The notes: generated by a model not told the origin, from the sequence alone. DNA of 35,064 nucleotides from JAFDVL01 sp043736395 (GCA_043736395.1 JAYTCQ010000123.1:1-35064); one strand, 5' to 3'; positions 16,324-25,110 are shown, counted from the stretch's first letter. Translations and numbers: made by a program.

Positions 16324-16908
16324 TTCGTCACGAAATTGGGGTATCTAAGTTATTTTTTGAGGGTTGATTTCGTTAGGGTAAAAAAAGAAACTGGACGGAT
16401 TTTGTGATCGGGCACCGAATCGAATGAAATTTATCACAGGACAATAATTTAAATCAATTTATTTGTTAAAAAATGCTCTACGGGTGTTGCATATTGCATT
16501 TGGATATTTTACTCTGAGGATACGTTGTATGCAGGTTTGTTATGCAACTAAGTAAGTAAATTGCGTTTTTTAGTATCCAAATGGCTGAATTTCGCGCCAC
16601 TGATTTCTCTCAGTGGTATTGGCGTTGCCAGATAAATAATAAAGTTCAATGATGGGATGTTGATTGGGCTTTTTCTTATCAAGTTATTATTTAGATATTA
16701 CAAATCGCAAATGGTCGATAGTCTGTAGAACGAGTTTGTTTGGATAATTTCTCTGCTTTTCCATTCGAATCAATACTTACAGTAAATTTTGTTCTAACCG
16801 AAGTTGTTATGTAATTTTCCCCTGAAATTACAAATTAAAACATTTCGTGTCAGAATTTTTCTTTTCCTTACTGGTCGAAGGTTGATTTCCCTGGAGGCTG
16901 TGAGAGTA
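16324..16908. other. AT-rich divergent intergenic region with a spaced inverted repeat
   Basis: This 585-base space separates the divergent ATPase and sigma-factor genes and is distinctly AT-rich. I see no supportable gene in it. It contains an exact inverted pair CATTTGGATA (16497-16506) / TATCCAAATG (16574-16583), with further GTTGCAT / ATGCAAC words between the arms, so it could hold operators or promoters for both genes. The open frame upstream of the sigma-factor start (from 16804) reads as a non-conserved extension and is not included in the gene. Confidence 0.45.
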
Positions 16909-17955
16909 ATGAGTCCATTAGAGAGCAATGAGCTTTTGTTGGAATACCTGTCTGAAAAAAATGAAAATTTAGCGAGTAATATTTCAGAGCAGTTAATTTT
17001 AAAAATTAGACCTTTAGTTGAAAAAATTGTAGGTGCGAATTTACGCAACCTGTCGAGAAGTCCCTCACATTTTTCACATTTACAGGATGTTCCAGATGTT
17101 CGACAGGAAATAATTATCCGATTGTTAACATATTTCAGTTCCTTACGTAAACAAAATGAACCGAACCTCGTTAAAGACCTAAATGCTTATGTCGCAAAGG
17201 TTAGTTATAACTGTTGCTATGAATATAAGCAGCGTAAGTATCCTCAACGGTTTCGCTTAAAAAAGAAATTACAATATTTATTTACGCATCACCCCTCACT
17301 TGGCATTTGGCAGGATGAATCTCAGGAGTGGTTTGGTGGATTGCAACATTGGGGTGGCGACCTTAAGCACTGGCAGATCCAGTCTCAGCAAAGAACACAG
17401 CAATTATTGAACGATCCGCTTCCGAGAGCGCTTCAGGATGTAGTTGATCCAACATTAAGAATAAAATCTGCCGCTGAGCAAATCGTTGATTTATTCAAAT
17501 GGTCAAATCAATTTATCCATCTGGGAGATCTAATTACCATTTTTCAAAAATGGTGGAATTTAACGGATGAAATTGTCCAGTTTGACGAATATTTTATTCA
17601 ACAGCCATCTGATGTACTAAAAGTTGAAATTGCCCTGGAGAGTAGTAACAAGCTGAAGGCTGTATGGTCAGAAATAACGCTCCTACCGTTAGCGCAGAGA
17701 AGAGCACTTTTGCTTAACTTACGCGATTCAATTGATCGGGAATTAGTAACGCTCCTGCCAGCGTTGAAAGTTGCCAGCCTTCGTGAGATAGCAGCAACCT
17801 TGGAAATTTCTCCCGATAATTTGGGGCAAGTCTGGAACTGTTTGCCATTAAGTGATAAGCAGATAGCAGCTCATATGGGATTAGAACGAAGACAAGTCAT
17901 TAACCTTCGTCGCACAGCCAGAGAGCGCCTCATACGCCGTGTTAGTCCAAATTAA
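16909..17955 (+). CDS. ECF-like RNA polymerase sigma factor with a long central insert
   Basis: 348 residues from the ATG at 16909. GGAGG at 16893-16897 is 11 bases upstream, a little far but usable. The GTG at 16900 is too close to it, and the frame open from 16804 has no ribosome site. The N-terminal part (about 20-125) looks like sigma region 2, with DVRQEIIIRLLTYF and LNAYVAKVSYNCCYEYKQRK. A middle stretch of about 130 residues, rich in Trp and Gln (WQDESQEWFGGLQHWGG), is not sigma-like. The C-terminus carries LPLAQRRALLLNLRD and LSDKQIAAHMGLERRQVINLRRTARERL, a sigma region 4 helix-turn-helix. I have seen similar sigma factors in Acidobacteriota. It is followed at 18225 by a zinc-motif gene that may encode its antagonist. 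Regulon unknown. Confidence 0.7.
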   Translation: MSPLESNELLLEYLSEKNENLASNISEQLILKIRPLVEKIVGANLRNLSRSPSHFSHLQDVPDVRQEIIIRLLTYFSSLRKQNEPNLVKDLNAYVAKVSYNCCYEYKQRKYPQRFRLKKKLQYLFTHHPSLGIWQDESQEWFGGLQHWGGDLKHWQIQSQQRTQQLLNDPLPRALQDVVDPTLRIKSAAEQIVDLFKWSNQFIHLGDLITIFQKWWNLTDEIVQFDEYFIQQPSDVLKVEIALESSNKLKAVWSEITLLPLAQRRALLLNLRDSIDRELVTLLPALKVASLREIAATLEISPDNLGQVWNCLPLSDKQIAAHMGLERRQVINLRRTARERLIRRVSPN

Positions 17956-17964
17956 TGAGAAACA

Positions 17965-18027
17965 AGCAGTTAGAAGTCAGGAAGTAGACAAAAACCGAAT
18001 GTGCCTACTACCTGACTTCTGTCTGCT
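17965..18027. repeat. 23-base inverted repeat after the sigma-factor gene
   Basis: The left arm at 17965-17987 (AGCAG..AGAAGTCAGG.AGTAG) matches the reverse complement of 18005-18027 at 20 of 23 positions, with a 17-base loop. Weaker pairing of GAAAC with GTTTC extends it outward toward 17958 and 18035. It starts nine bases after the sigma-factor stop codon. It has no T tract. It could attenuate transcription before the zinc-motif gene or be a dispersed palindromic repeat. Confidence 0.75.
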
Positions 18028-18213
18028 GAGTTTCTACTCCTCATCTCTATTTCTTTAAAAATCTCAAAATAATTTTTCACATATACCAACATCACTTTAT
18101 ATTCACTGTCTTTAATAAGTAAGGGGACTTGCAGTAGAACGCAATGCAGGTGATCCTCAGCCGATTTTTTTAAATCTTATTTTGAGGGTGACTGATTATT
18201 GGTGAATCTTGTT

Positions 18214-18219
18214 AGGAGG
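18214..18219 (+). promoter_or_regulatory. Strong Shine-Dalgarno supporting a TTG start
   Basis: AGGAGG ends five bases before the TTG at 18225. No ATG or GTG in this frame lies close enough, and the encoded MSHLTEQQVTRYV is a sensible N-terminus, so the TTG start is preferred. Confidence 0.75.
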
Positions 18220-18224
18220 TTGAT

Positions 18225-18653
18225 TTGTCGCATTTGACAGAACAACAAGTTACTCGGTATGTGCAAAAGCAATTATTAGTTGCGGACTTGCTTGATGTTG
18301 ACGACCATCTTTCAGAATGTGTCGAGTGCAGTAATCAAATCGTAATTTTTATTCAATCAAATCTGCGTTCGTCGGAAAGCACGTTTTGCAATTTCGATGT
18401 GAATCCTCATTTGATCCTTGAAGATCAGGTGAAGTATTTTTCAAACCAATTGACAAATGAGCGGTTGGACTACTGTCTTAATCATCTGATCTGGTGTGAG
18501 TCTTGCAGATTGGAATTACTGGATTTTTCAATATTTTATTCACATCTAAATTTCGTTGATAATGATTTCTTAATGAAAAATAAACATCAGTCTGAAAATT
18601 CGTCCCTTGCCCCTCTGCCCGCATCGGACATTAATTTAGAAATTCCTCAGTAA
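18225..18653 (+). CDS. Small soluble protein with two HxxxCxxC zinc motifs, anti-sigma-like
   Basis: 142 residues, begun at TTG with a very good ribosome site. Two copies of the zinc anti-sigma (ZAS) pattern are visible: VDDHLSECVECSNQI at about residues 25-40, and NHLIWCESCRLELL at about 87-100. Both have H-x3-C-x2-C. The first resembles putative zinc-finger domains that sequester ECF sigma factors. No membrane segment follows, unlike most anti-sigma factors, and the last 30 residues are polar. It lies 269 bases after the sigma-factor gene on the same strand and before a strong terminator, so the two probably form one unit. A role as soluble redox- or zinc-responsive antagonist is inference. 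Confidence 0.65.
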   Translation: MSHLTEQQVTRYVQKQLLVADLLDVDDHLSECVECSNQIVIFIQSNLRSSESTFCNFDVNPHLILEDQVKYFSNQLTNERLDYCLNHLIWCESCRLELLDFSIFYSHLNFVDNDFLMKNKHQSENSSLAPLPASDINLEIPQ

Positions 18654-18829
18654 TTTTTTAGGTCTTCATTGATTAAATTTGTTGCCAGTAAGAACTTCCG
18701 CAATCATCTAATTCAAAGAATAATTAATTTCTGTTATTTTCCTATTCTTCCACCATTTCTAAGTAAGGGAAGAAGTGCAGCGAATCCCATCGTTGTGATT
18801 ATTCCAATTTGGATGTTGATTCCCAAAAG

Positions 18830-18873
18830 CGTAGGAGGTCATAAATCGACCAGTTTATCCTCCTACGTTTTTT
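18830..18873 (+). terminator. Rho-independent terminator
   Basis: CGTAGGAGG (18830-18838) pairs perfectly with CCTCCTACG (18859-18867), with a further ATAAA/TTTAT pairing inside (18841-18845 / 18854-18858), and six T's follow at once (18868-18873). It ends the sigma/zinc-protein transcript and separates it from the acyl-CoA synthetase gene. The space 18654-18992 holds this, the promoter below, and no gene I can support. Confidence 0.85.
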
Positions 18874-18899
18874 GATTTTTCAAGATCATTTCCTGAGAA

Positions 18900-18928
18900 T
18901 TGACATCCATTGCAAATAGGTTGATGAT
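18900..18928 (+). promoter_or_regulatory. Candidate sigma-70-type promoter of the acyl-CoA synthetase gene
   Basis: A perfect TTGACA (18900-18905) is followed after 17 bases by GATGAT (18923-18928), four of six matches to TATAAT. Transcription would begin near 18935, giving a leader of about 58 bases. It lies directly after the terminator, where a new promoter is expected. Confidence 0.5.
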
Positions 18929-18992
18929 CCCATCCGTACTTAATCAGGGCTTCCTAGAATATTTATAATTTTTACTCAGAGGCATACATCTA

Positions 18993-20822
18993 ATGCACGA
19001 CCTCTTGCGCCACGATCAACCCCGTACCATTAACCAATTAATTATCAACGCGACCACGCAACGTGGCGATAAAGCCACAATTCGCTACAAACGTGATAAG
19101 GTTTGGCAAGAAATAACCGGAACTCAGTTAATCACGCGGATTGCCAATTTGGCTGCAGGCTTGCATTCGTTAGGTATCAAAAAAGGCGACCGCGTCGCAA
19201 TTCTGGCTGATAGCTGTCCTGAATGGAGCATTACGGATTACGCAGTGCTTGCCTGCGGAGCTGTGACCGTTCCGATTTATCCAACCCAGGCCATTGATCA
19301 GGTAGCGCACATTCTTGAAAATTGTGGAGCCAAATTTTTATTCCTCGGGAACTCGAAAAATCTCAAGCGGATTCAGCCAGTTCTAACCCAGATGAAGAAG
19401 GCTCCTAAGCTATTTTTATTCGATGAAAAAGATAAAGGTGAATCAGATCTGACAGATGTAGAAAATCAAGGCAGCGCCGAAATTGCTCGCCAGCCACAAC
19501 TTTTTGGCATGCTGGTTTCCGAAGCAGCTCCTGATGATTTAGCAACAATTATTTATACTTCGGGAACGACCGGAGAGCCTAAAGGTGTCATGCTGACGCA
19601 CCGCAATCTAGTCTTTGACGCTCTTAGCGCAGGAAAGTGGCTGGGGCCGAGTCCTGAAGATATTTTTCTTAGTTTTTTACCCTTGTCACATATCTTTGAG
19701 CGCACTGTGATGTATTTATTGATGCACCACGGAGTCCAGCTTTGTTATGCGAGAGGCATTGAAACCGTCTCAGAAGACATGAAGGAAATTCATCCGACGA
19801 TTGTGACAGGAGTCCCGCGACTTTTTGAGAAAATCTACGCGACAATTATTAAACGCGCGGCGGACGCTTCTCCGATGAAGCAAAGAATTTTTCATCAAGC
19901 CGTCAAAGTCGGGCGCGAGGTCGCGATTCTACGCGATCAACGTCAATCCGTTCCGTTGTCTTTGAAAATTCAATTGTCAGTTTTGGATCAGCTAGTATTC
20001 AGCAAATGGCGCGAAGCTGTCGGCGGGAAAATTCGTTTTTTTGTTTCGGGTGGAGCGGCTCTTTCAAAAGAAATTGGCATCATTTTTTCTGCGGCGGGAA
20101 TGACGATCTTACAAGGCTACGGCTTAACTGAAACTTCGCCGGTGGTCGCTGTGAATCAGCCGGACAATAATCGTTTCGGAACCATCGGACAGGCAATTCC
20201 AGGGGTCAAGGTGAAGCTTGCCGCCGATGGTGAACTATTAGTGCAGGGCGATTTGGTGATGAAAGGTTACTACCAAATGCCGGAAGCTACGGCGGACATG
20301 ATTCGGCAATATGAAGACGGAGAATGGCTGCATACCGGTGACATTGCGGAAATAGACGCCGAAGGATTTATTAAAATCACAGATCGTAAAAAAGACCTGA
20401 TCAAAACCAGTTTAGGAAAATATATCGCTCCTCAGCAAATAGAAAATATGATCCGCAGCATTCCGATGGTCGAGCAGGTGATCGTCATTGGAAACGCCCG
20501 CAAATATCCTTCTGCATTAATTGTGCCAAGTTTTGAGGCCGTGAAGGCCTTCGCCGAATCTTTGGCGCTGGGGGTCAAAGATCGAATGGAATTAGTTCGT
20601 CATCCGCGCGTCGTTGAATTCTTCAAAAAGAAAGTTGATGAAGTAACGAAGGAGTTAGCTCCGCACGAAAAGATCAAGAAAATCGCATTGCTGTCGCAGG
20701 AATTTACAATTGAAGGCGGCGAGTTGACACCAACCTTAAAAGTGCGACGAAAAAATGTCGAAGAGAAATATCACGAGTTAATTGATTCTTTATATCCTAA
20801 AAATGAAGCGTTCGATGGATAA
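18993..20822 (+). CDS. Long-chain acyl-CoA synthetase (AMP-forming)
   Basis: 609 residues, the usual length of this FAA1/FadD15-like class. The ANL-superfamily motifs are all present: the P-loop YTSGTTGEPKGVMLTH from residue 188, SFLPLSHIFERT, FFVSGGAALSKEIG, GYGLTETSP at 375-383, T448-G449-D450 in EWLHTGDIAEID, and TDRKKDLIKTSLGKYIAPQQIE with the C-terminal domain. It activates fatty acids with ATP to the acyl-AMP and then the CoA thioester, in the cytosol at the membrane, for beta-oxidation or lipid synthesis. AGAGG-like ribosome site about 10 bases upstream of the ATG. It has its own promoter and is likely monocistronic or co-transcribed with the PDZ gene 93 bases downstream. Confidence 0.93.
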   Translation: MHDLLRHDQPRTINQLIINATTQRGDKATIRYKRDKVWQEITGTQLITRIANLAAGLHSLGIKKGDRVAILADSCPEWSITDYAVLACGAVTVPIYPTQAIDQVAHILENCGAKFLFLGNSKNLKRIQPVLTQMKKAPKLFLFDEKDKGESDLTDVENQGSAEIARQPQLFGMLVSEAAPDDLATIIYTSGTTGEPKGVMLTHRNLVFDALSAGKWLGPSPEDIFLSFLPLSHIFERTVMYLLMHHGVQLCYARGIETVSEDMKEIHPTIVTGVPRLFEKIYATIIKRAADASPMKQRIFHQAVKVGREVAILRDQRQSVPLSLKIQLSVLDQLVFSKWREAVGGKIRFFVSGGAALSKEIGIIFSAAGMTILQGYGLTETSPVVAVNQPDNNRFGTIGQAIPGVKVKLAADGELLVQGDLVMKGYYQMPEATADMIRQYEDGEWLHTGDIAEIDAEGFIKITDRKKDLIKTSLGKYIAPQQIENMIRSIPMVEQVIVIGNARKYPSALIVPSFEAVKAFAESLALGVKDRMELVRHPRVVEFFKKKVDEVTKELAPHEKIKKIALLSQEFTIEGGELTPTLKVRRKNVEEKYHELIDSLYPKNEAFDG

Positions 20823-20915
20823 GCTTCACTAATCAATTCGGGAACTTACAGCAATCTGAAGCGTGTTTAATGAAAGCCTGGAAATTCCGATTTCCATTCC
20901 TTGAATTTATCGCTT

Positions 20916-21656
20916 ATGAAACTAATTCTTTTACTTTTTACAATATTTTTTGTTTCGGTTCAGAGTGTCAGTGCGCAAATTTCTCCTGGTTCCTTTCTAG
21001 GGGTTTTTCTGGCTGATCTTGATGAATCTCGCGCCAGAGCTTTAAAATCTTCTGAAGTTCGCGGTGCTGTCGTTGGGAAAGTGATTAAAGACAGTCCGGC
21101 TGAAAAAGCGGGATTACTCGAAAATGACATCATCATTTCATTTGATAATCAACCGATTTTGAGTGCCCTCAATGTCTATACTTTTTTGTCAGAGGCGCTG
21201 CCAGGCAGCAGTGTGTTACTTCGATTAATTCGTAATGGTTCAGAACAGACCGTGACGGTGATCGTCAATGAACGCCAAAATTCAAATGGTGGGAACGAAG
21301 CGCAAAACCAAAATCAATATTCGTCCATTCGCCGAACTCCTTCGCTTGGAGTTTCCGGTTCTACGTTAACAGATCAGCTGGCTGTGTTTTTTGGGGCCCC
21401 GAATAAGTCAGGCTTCCTGATCAGTGAAGTTGAGCCACGTTCACCAGCCGCCCGGAATGGCTTAAAAGCAGGAGATTGCCTCGTTTCAATTAATGAACAA
21501 AATGTAGATTCCCTGGTTTTATTGAATCAGGTTTACAGCGAATTTTCATTGAAGGGAACACATAACGGAAAGCCTGTCCAGGAATTAAATCTCAAAATTA
21601 TTCGTGAACAAAAAGAAATTTTAATGACGATTAAAATAGAGCAATTCAAAGATTAA
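20916..21656 (+). CDS. Exported protein with two PDZ domains and no protease domain
   Basis: 246 residues from the ATG at 20916. A TTG at 20901 is in frame, but the ATG gives the cleaner signal peptide, MKLILLLFTIFFVSVQSVSAQ; neither start has an obvious ribosome site. PDZ 1 (about 25-110) has SFLGVFLADL and KDSPAEKAGLLENDIIISFD. A Gln/Asn-rich linker (NSNGGNEAQNQNQ) follows. PDZ 2 (about 140-235) has SLGVSGSTL, EVEPRSPAARNGLKAGDCLVSIN. Such pairs occur at the C-terminus of HtrA/Deg proteases, but no serine protease catalytic domain is present, so it is probably a periplasmic adaptor binding C-terminal peptides. Partner unknown. Confidence 0.82.
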   Translation: MKLILLLFTIFFVSVQSVSAQISPGSFLGVFLADLDESRARALKSSEVRGAVVGKVIKDSPAEKAGLLENDIIISFDNQPILSALNVYTFLSEALPGSSVLLRLIRNGSEQTVTVIVNERQNSNGGNEAQNQNQYSSIRRTPSLGVSGSTLTDQLAVFFGAPNKSGFLISEVEPRSPAARNGLKAGDCLVSINEQNVDSLVLLNQVYSEFSLKGTHNGKPVQELNLKIIREQKEILMTIKIEQFKD

Positions 21657-21662
21657 TGAGAT

Positions 21663-21748
21663 GGTGGTCGGGGGCAGTGGTCGGTGATCGGTATAAGCCA
21701 ATTGGTGCAGGAATTCTGCCGACCCCCGCCTACTGCCCCCCGACCACC
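21663..21748. repeat. GC-rich inverted repeat between the PDZ and histidine kinase genes
   Basis: GGTGGTCGGGGGCAGT at 21663-21678 is the reverse complement of 21732-21748 apart from one extra C in the right arm. The loop of about 53 bases holds further related words (GGTCGGTGATCGG). It starts six bases after the PDZ stop codon and is much more GC-rich than its surroundings, as expected for a dispersed palindromic element rather than native spacer. It may also act as terminator. Confidence 0.8.
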
Positions 21749-21762
21749 GCTCCTTACTATTT

Positions 21763-24054
21763 ATGATCACATTTCCAAGTGGTGAAGAATATTATCGTCT
21801 TTTATTCGATCTCACCCCCCTCCCAACTTTTGTATATGATCAGGATACATTTTCGATCCTGAACGTGAATCGAGCGGCGATTGAATGGTACGGTTATTCG
21901 ATGGAGGAATTTCTTTCTATCCATCTCAGCGAACTGTTAACGCCTGAGCGCTTTGAACGGTTATTGGCTGAACTTAGTAGAACCCGTCAAGTGCCACTGA
22001 TTAAAGAGTGCCTGCAACATCGCCGGAAAAATGGTGAATGGGCGGACGTAGAGGTGAATGCCTACAACGTTGAATTTCAAGGTCGTAAATCTCGTTTAGT
22101 TACCGTCAACGATATTACCGAACGATTAAAATCTGAAGAGCGACTGCGTCAGGCGGAAGAATTTTATCGCACTCTTTTCGATAACCTGCCGCTCCCGGCG
22201 TGGGTTTATGACTGGGATACATTGAAGTTTTTAGATGTCAATCAAGAGGCTATCAATGGTTACGGTTATTCCCGCGAAGAATTTCTCCAGATGCAAATTA
22301 CGGCCATTAGAACGCCTGAAGAAGGAGAAAAATTACTCAAGCATTTTAAGAAGCTAAAGGATGAGCCGGAAAACTCTTTACCTCCCTTAAAGCTATGGCG
22401 ACATCTTACCCGACAGGGTCATGCAATTGATGTTGAAGTGGATACTTTTCCAATTTCTTTTGGACACCACCATGCAAATATTGTAATCGCTAACAATATC
22501 ACTGAGCGGCGTAAGCTGGAACTCGAATTGCGTGAAAGTCTCAGGCGCTATCGGGAAATTTATGAGTCTGCTTCGGAAGGAATATTTATTGCTGATTTTC
22601 ACGGGAGGCTTCTTTCGTTTAATGATTCAGTCGTCAGGTTCATGGGCTATCCGCGCGAGGAACTAGCCACTAAATATATTCGGGATTTGATGCCGCCGGA
22701 AGATTTTGAATATGTGATGGCCCTCTTGAGTCGGAGCTTAAAAAATGCCAAAGATCATGTGGTTTACGAAGCCCATTGTGTCGGTAGCTCTGGCAAACGC
22801 TTTCTGGTTGAATTCAGTGCCTCGTTAGTTTTTGAAAATGGAAAAGCGATTGGGATGCAAGGTATCGGGCGCGATGTGACTGAAAGAAAACGACTCGAAG
22901 AACAACTGCTCAAAATTCAAAAACTTGAAGCTCTTGGACGTTTGGCCGGCGAGGTTGCCCATAGCTTCAATAACAGTCTCACAGTCATCCAGGGATTTGG
23001 TTCTTTGCTGAAGCGCTCGGATTTTGGATCCGAAAAACAAAAAAAATATCTCGAAAATATTTATCAGGCTGGCGAAGATGCTTCCCGTTTTACAGCGCAA
23101 TTACTCGCTTTCAGTCGTAAGCAGATCACCGAACCAGAACGGTTAAATCTAAACGATGTCCTGATGGGGATGGGCGACATGTTGCGCGTTGCGCTGGGCG
23201 GAAACATCACTCTTGAAATTTTCCCGTCTCCGGAACTGGGATTAATTGAAAGTGATCAAAGCCAGCTACGGCAGGTGGTCATGAATCTGGTTTTAAACGC
23301 GCGCGATGCCATGTCCGACGGAGGCTCAATTATCATTGCAACCAGCATGGTAAGTTCTGAAGACGATCCAAATTTATCGAAAGCTGAGGCGGGTGCCTTT
23401 TATGTCAAACTCACGGTGACAGATACGGGAATCGGGATGGATAGCGAAACCCAAAGGAGATTATTCGAACCATTCTTTACAACCAAGCCTGATGGGAAAG
23501 GAACCGGGCTGGGCCTCTTCACGGCGTACGGTATCGTCAAGCAAAGTGGCGGTTTTATTGAGGTTTCTTCGCAATTGGGGCAAGGTTCCACGTTCTCTCT
23601 GTATTTTCCCGTCATTGAGAAAAATTTTAATACCATTGTTCCCCGGGTTGAATCCGACGGCAACTATGCCGGTTCAGGCCTGATCCTGCTCGTCGAAGAT
23701 GAACCGGCTGTCAGGTCTTTAGTAACTGAAATACTTACCGAAAATGGTTATCAGGTGTTGATTGCCGAGAACGGAGTACGGGCACTCTCGGTCTTAGAGG
23801 AAAGTCACCCGAGCATTGATCTGATTCTGACCGATGTGAAGATGCCCGGCATTGACGGAGTGGAATTATCAAAGCTGGCAACTGAAATAAATCCATCCGT
23901 CAAAATCCTGTTTATGTCAGCGTATACCGAAGAAATTATTGCCATTCAAAACGAATTAAAACTGGGACGTCAGTTCATTCAAAAGCCATTTATCCCTGAA
24001 AATTTGTTACGAAAAATTCAAGATTCATTAACGGCTGCAACCCAATTGCATTAG
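21763..24054 (+). CDS. Cytosolic hybrid sensor histidine kinase: PAS-PAS-PAS-HisKA-HATPase-REC
   Basis: 763 residues with no membrane segment. There are three PAS domains (about 5-128, 130-250 and 255-378); the first two are alike (YRLLFDLTPLPTFVYD / YRTLFDNLPLPAWVYD) and probably arose by duplication. HisKA follows, with phosphoacceptor H400 in GEVAHSFNNSLTV. The HATPase domain has the N box LRQVVMNLVLNARDAM, DTGIGM, FEPFFTTK and GTGLGL. The receiver domain starts at LILLVEDEPAVR, with phosphoacceptor D691 in LTDVKMPG and K in FIQKPF. The residue after the histidine is Ser where Asp/Glu is usual, which may affect catalysis. The receiver probably takes the phosphate from H400. No downstream response regulator is present in the window. 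Signal unknown. Confidence 0.93.
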   Translation: MITFPSGEEYYRLLFDLTPLPTFVYDQDTFSILNVNRAAIEWYGYSMEEFLSIHLSELLTPERFERLLAELSRTRQVPLIKECLQHRRKNGEWADVEVNAYNVEFQGRKSRLVTVNDITERLKSEERLRQAEEFYRTLFDNLPLPAWVYDWDTLKFLDVNQEAINGYGYSREEFLQMQITAIRTPEEGEKLLKHFKKLKDEPENSLPPLKLWRHLTRQGHAIDVEVDTFPISFGHHHANIVIANNITERRKLELELRESLRRYREIYESASEGIFIADFHGRLLSFNDSVVRFMGYPREELATKYIRDLMPPEDFEYVMALLSRSLKNAKDHVVYEAHCVGSSGKRFLVEFSASLVFENGKAIGMQGIGRDVTERKRLEEQLLKIQKLEALGRLAGEVAHSFNNSLTVIQGFGSLLKRSDFGSEKQKKYLENIYQAGEDASRFTAQLLAFSRKQITEPERLNLNDVLMGMGDMLRVALGGNITLEIFPSPELGLIESDQSQLRQVVMNLVLNARDAMSDGGSIIIATSMVSSEDDPNLSKAEAGAFYVKLTVTDTGIGMDSETQRRLFEPFFTTKPDGKGTGLGLFTAYGIVKQSGGFIEVSSQLGQGSTFSLYFPVIEKNFNTIVPRVESDGNYAGSGLILLVEDEPAVRSLVTEILTENGYQVLIAENGVRALSVLEESHPSIDLILTDVKMPGIDGVELSKLATEINPSVKILFMSAYTEEIIAIQNELKLGRQFIQKPFIPENLLRKIQDSLTAATQLH

Positions 24055-24061
24055 AAAAATC

Positions 24062-24130
24062 GACCACGGATTTTACGGATCATGCGGGTCTGAAAATTCT
24101 GATCGGCGTAAACCCGCCTGATCTGCGGTC
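24062..24130. repeat. Imperfect inverted repeat between convergent genes
   Basis: GACCACGGAT...CATGCGGGT (24062-24089) pairs with ACCCGCCTGATCTGCGGTC (24112-24130) once a nine-base insert in the left arm is skipped. The right arm reaches the first base of the dgoK stop codon. It resembles the 'accacggatt...' type of dispersed palindromes and could serve as terminator for both convergent genes. It fills almost the whole 75-base space. Confidence 0.65.
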
Positions 24131-25110
24131 TATTCATCTGACTTCCTTACGTTTTTTTCAATCATTGAATAGCAACTTCCAAGACCATTTAAAAACGCTG
24201 CTTCCGTTTCGTTTTGATGCAGGACGCGAGCAGTAAAGCCTGATTCATTCAATAATTTTTCCCAGAATTTTCCAATCACTCCATTGCCCGTAATCAGGAT
24301 TTGATGATCGTTTCTAAGCGTGTGCGATTTTGTAAAGCCTTCAAAATCCGATGACACAAAAGCGCCGACAAGGAACGAAAAACGTTGCTCCGGCGTGCTT
24401 TCACTTTTTTGCTCCAGCAAGCGAACGCAAAATAAAGCTCGCGCCAAACCGGAATTTTGTTGCTCACGCATTCCTGCCAAGGCCCATTCGTAATCAATAA
24501 AATCAGGCTTTTCGTGAGGCACAGCACTCGCTAAAATTGTTTGTGTCTGCGTCGCATAAATTAATTCTCCACTTATCGTCGTCACACTCGAAGCGACCCG
24601 GCCCGTCGCGTCCACCAGAATTACTTTCCAGTGCGAGCCTAAATTCAAAACTGAAAATGGAGCCGGAAAGTTTTCGAGCAATCCCAAGCAAAGCGTTTCT
24701 TCGCCGCGCATTAAATCTACGGCATTGACATTTTCAGGAGTGCATTTTGATGAACCACTTCGGACTCCGGTCACTAGATAAAAAGGTAAATCAGTAATGT
24801 CAGGAAAAGAAAAAGCCTTCGTGTTTGCGGCGAGTTCTGCAATGCCAATTGGAGCCGACAGATGAGGAATGTCAGCCAATCCCAAAGCCGAAGTGATCAT
24901 CCCCGCCGCAATCACTGCGGATGCTTTGTGCGTCATTTGAACTTCTGCAATCAAATCGTGTAACGCAGCCTTAAGCCTGTCATTATTACCTTCGCGTGCG
25001 GTGTCGCGTACGCCGACCATTGCTTCCGCCCGCACTAAAATTTCATTTTCCTTCATTAACCAGACGCGAGAATTCGTCGTGCCCGTGTCCACAAAAATTA
25101 CTGGATTCAT
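24130..25110 (-). CDS. dgoK: 2-dehydro-3-deoxygalactonokinase (DgoK family)
   Basis: 326 residues. The N-terminus FVDTGTTNSRVWLM is the phosphate-binding motif of DgoK-type sugar kinases, followed by AAGMITSALGLADIPHLSAP, GVRSGS, DLMRGEETL, LNLGSHWK and the C-terminal ITGNGVIGKFWEKLL. It phosphorylates 2-keto-3-deoxygalactonate with ATP to the 6-phosphate in the DeLey-Doudoroff pathway. It overlaps the aldolase gene by four bases (ATGA), so the kinase product passes to the aldolase encoded just upstream. Galactonate dehydratase and galactose dehydrogenase genes are not in the window. The 2-keto-3-deoxy sugar acid substrate is inferred from family and context; a related sugar acid such as 2-keto-3-deoxygluconate is possible. 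Confidence 0.88.
   Translation of the reverse strand: MNPVIFVDTGTTNSRVWLMKENEILVRAEAMVGVRDTAREGNNDRLKAALHDLIAEVQMTHKASAVIAAGMITSALGLADIPHLSAPIGIAELAANTKAFSFPDITDLPFYLVTGVRSGSSKCTPENVNAVDLMRGEETLCLGLLENFPAPFSVLNLGSHWKVILVDATGRVASSVTTISGELIYATQTQTILASAVPHEKPDFIDYEWALAGMREQQNSGLARALFCVRLLEQKSESTPEQRFSFLVGAFVSSDFEGFTKSHTLRNDHQILITGNGVIGKFWEKLLNESGFTARVLHQNETEAAFLNGLGSCYSMIEKNVRKSDE

Noticed and set aside
16804..16908. 35-codon N-terminal extension of the sigma factor
   Set aside because: No ribosome site at 16804. The GGAGG at 16893-16897 points to the ATG at 16909.
18669..18875. Open frame of 68 codons on the plus strand
   Set aside because: It runs through a strong rho-independent terminator, has no ribosome site, and its sequence has no recognisable pattern.
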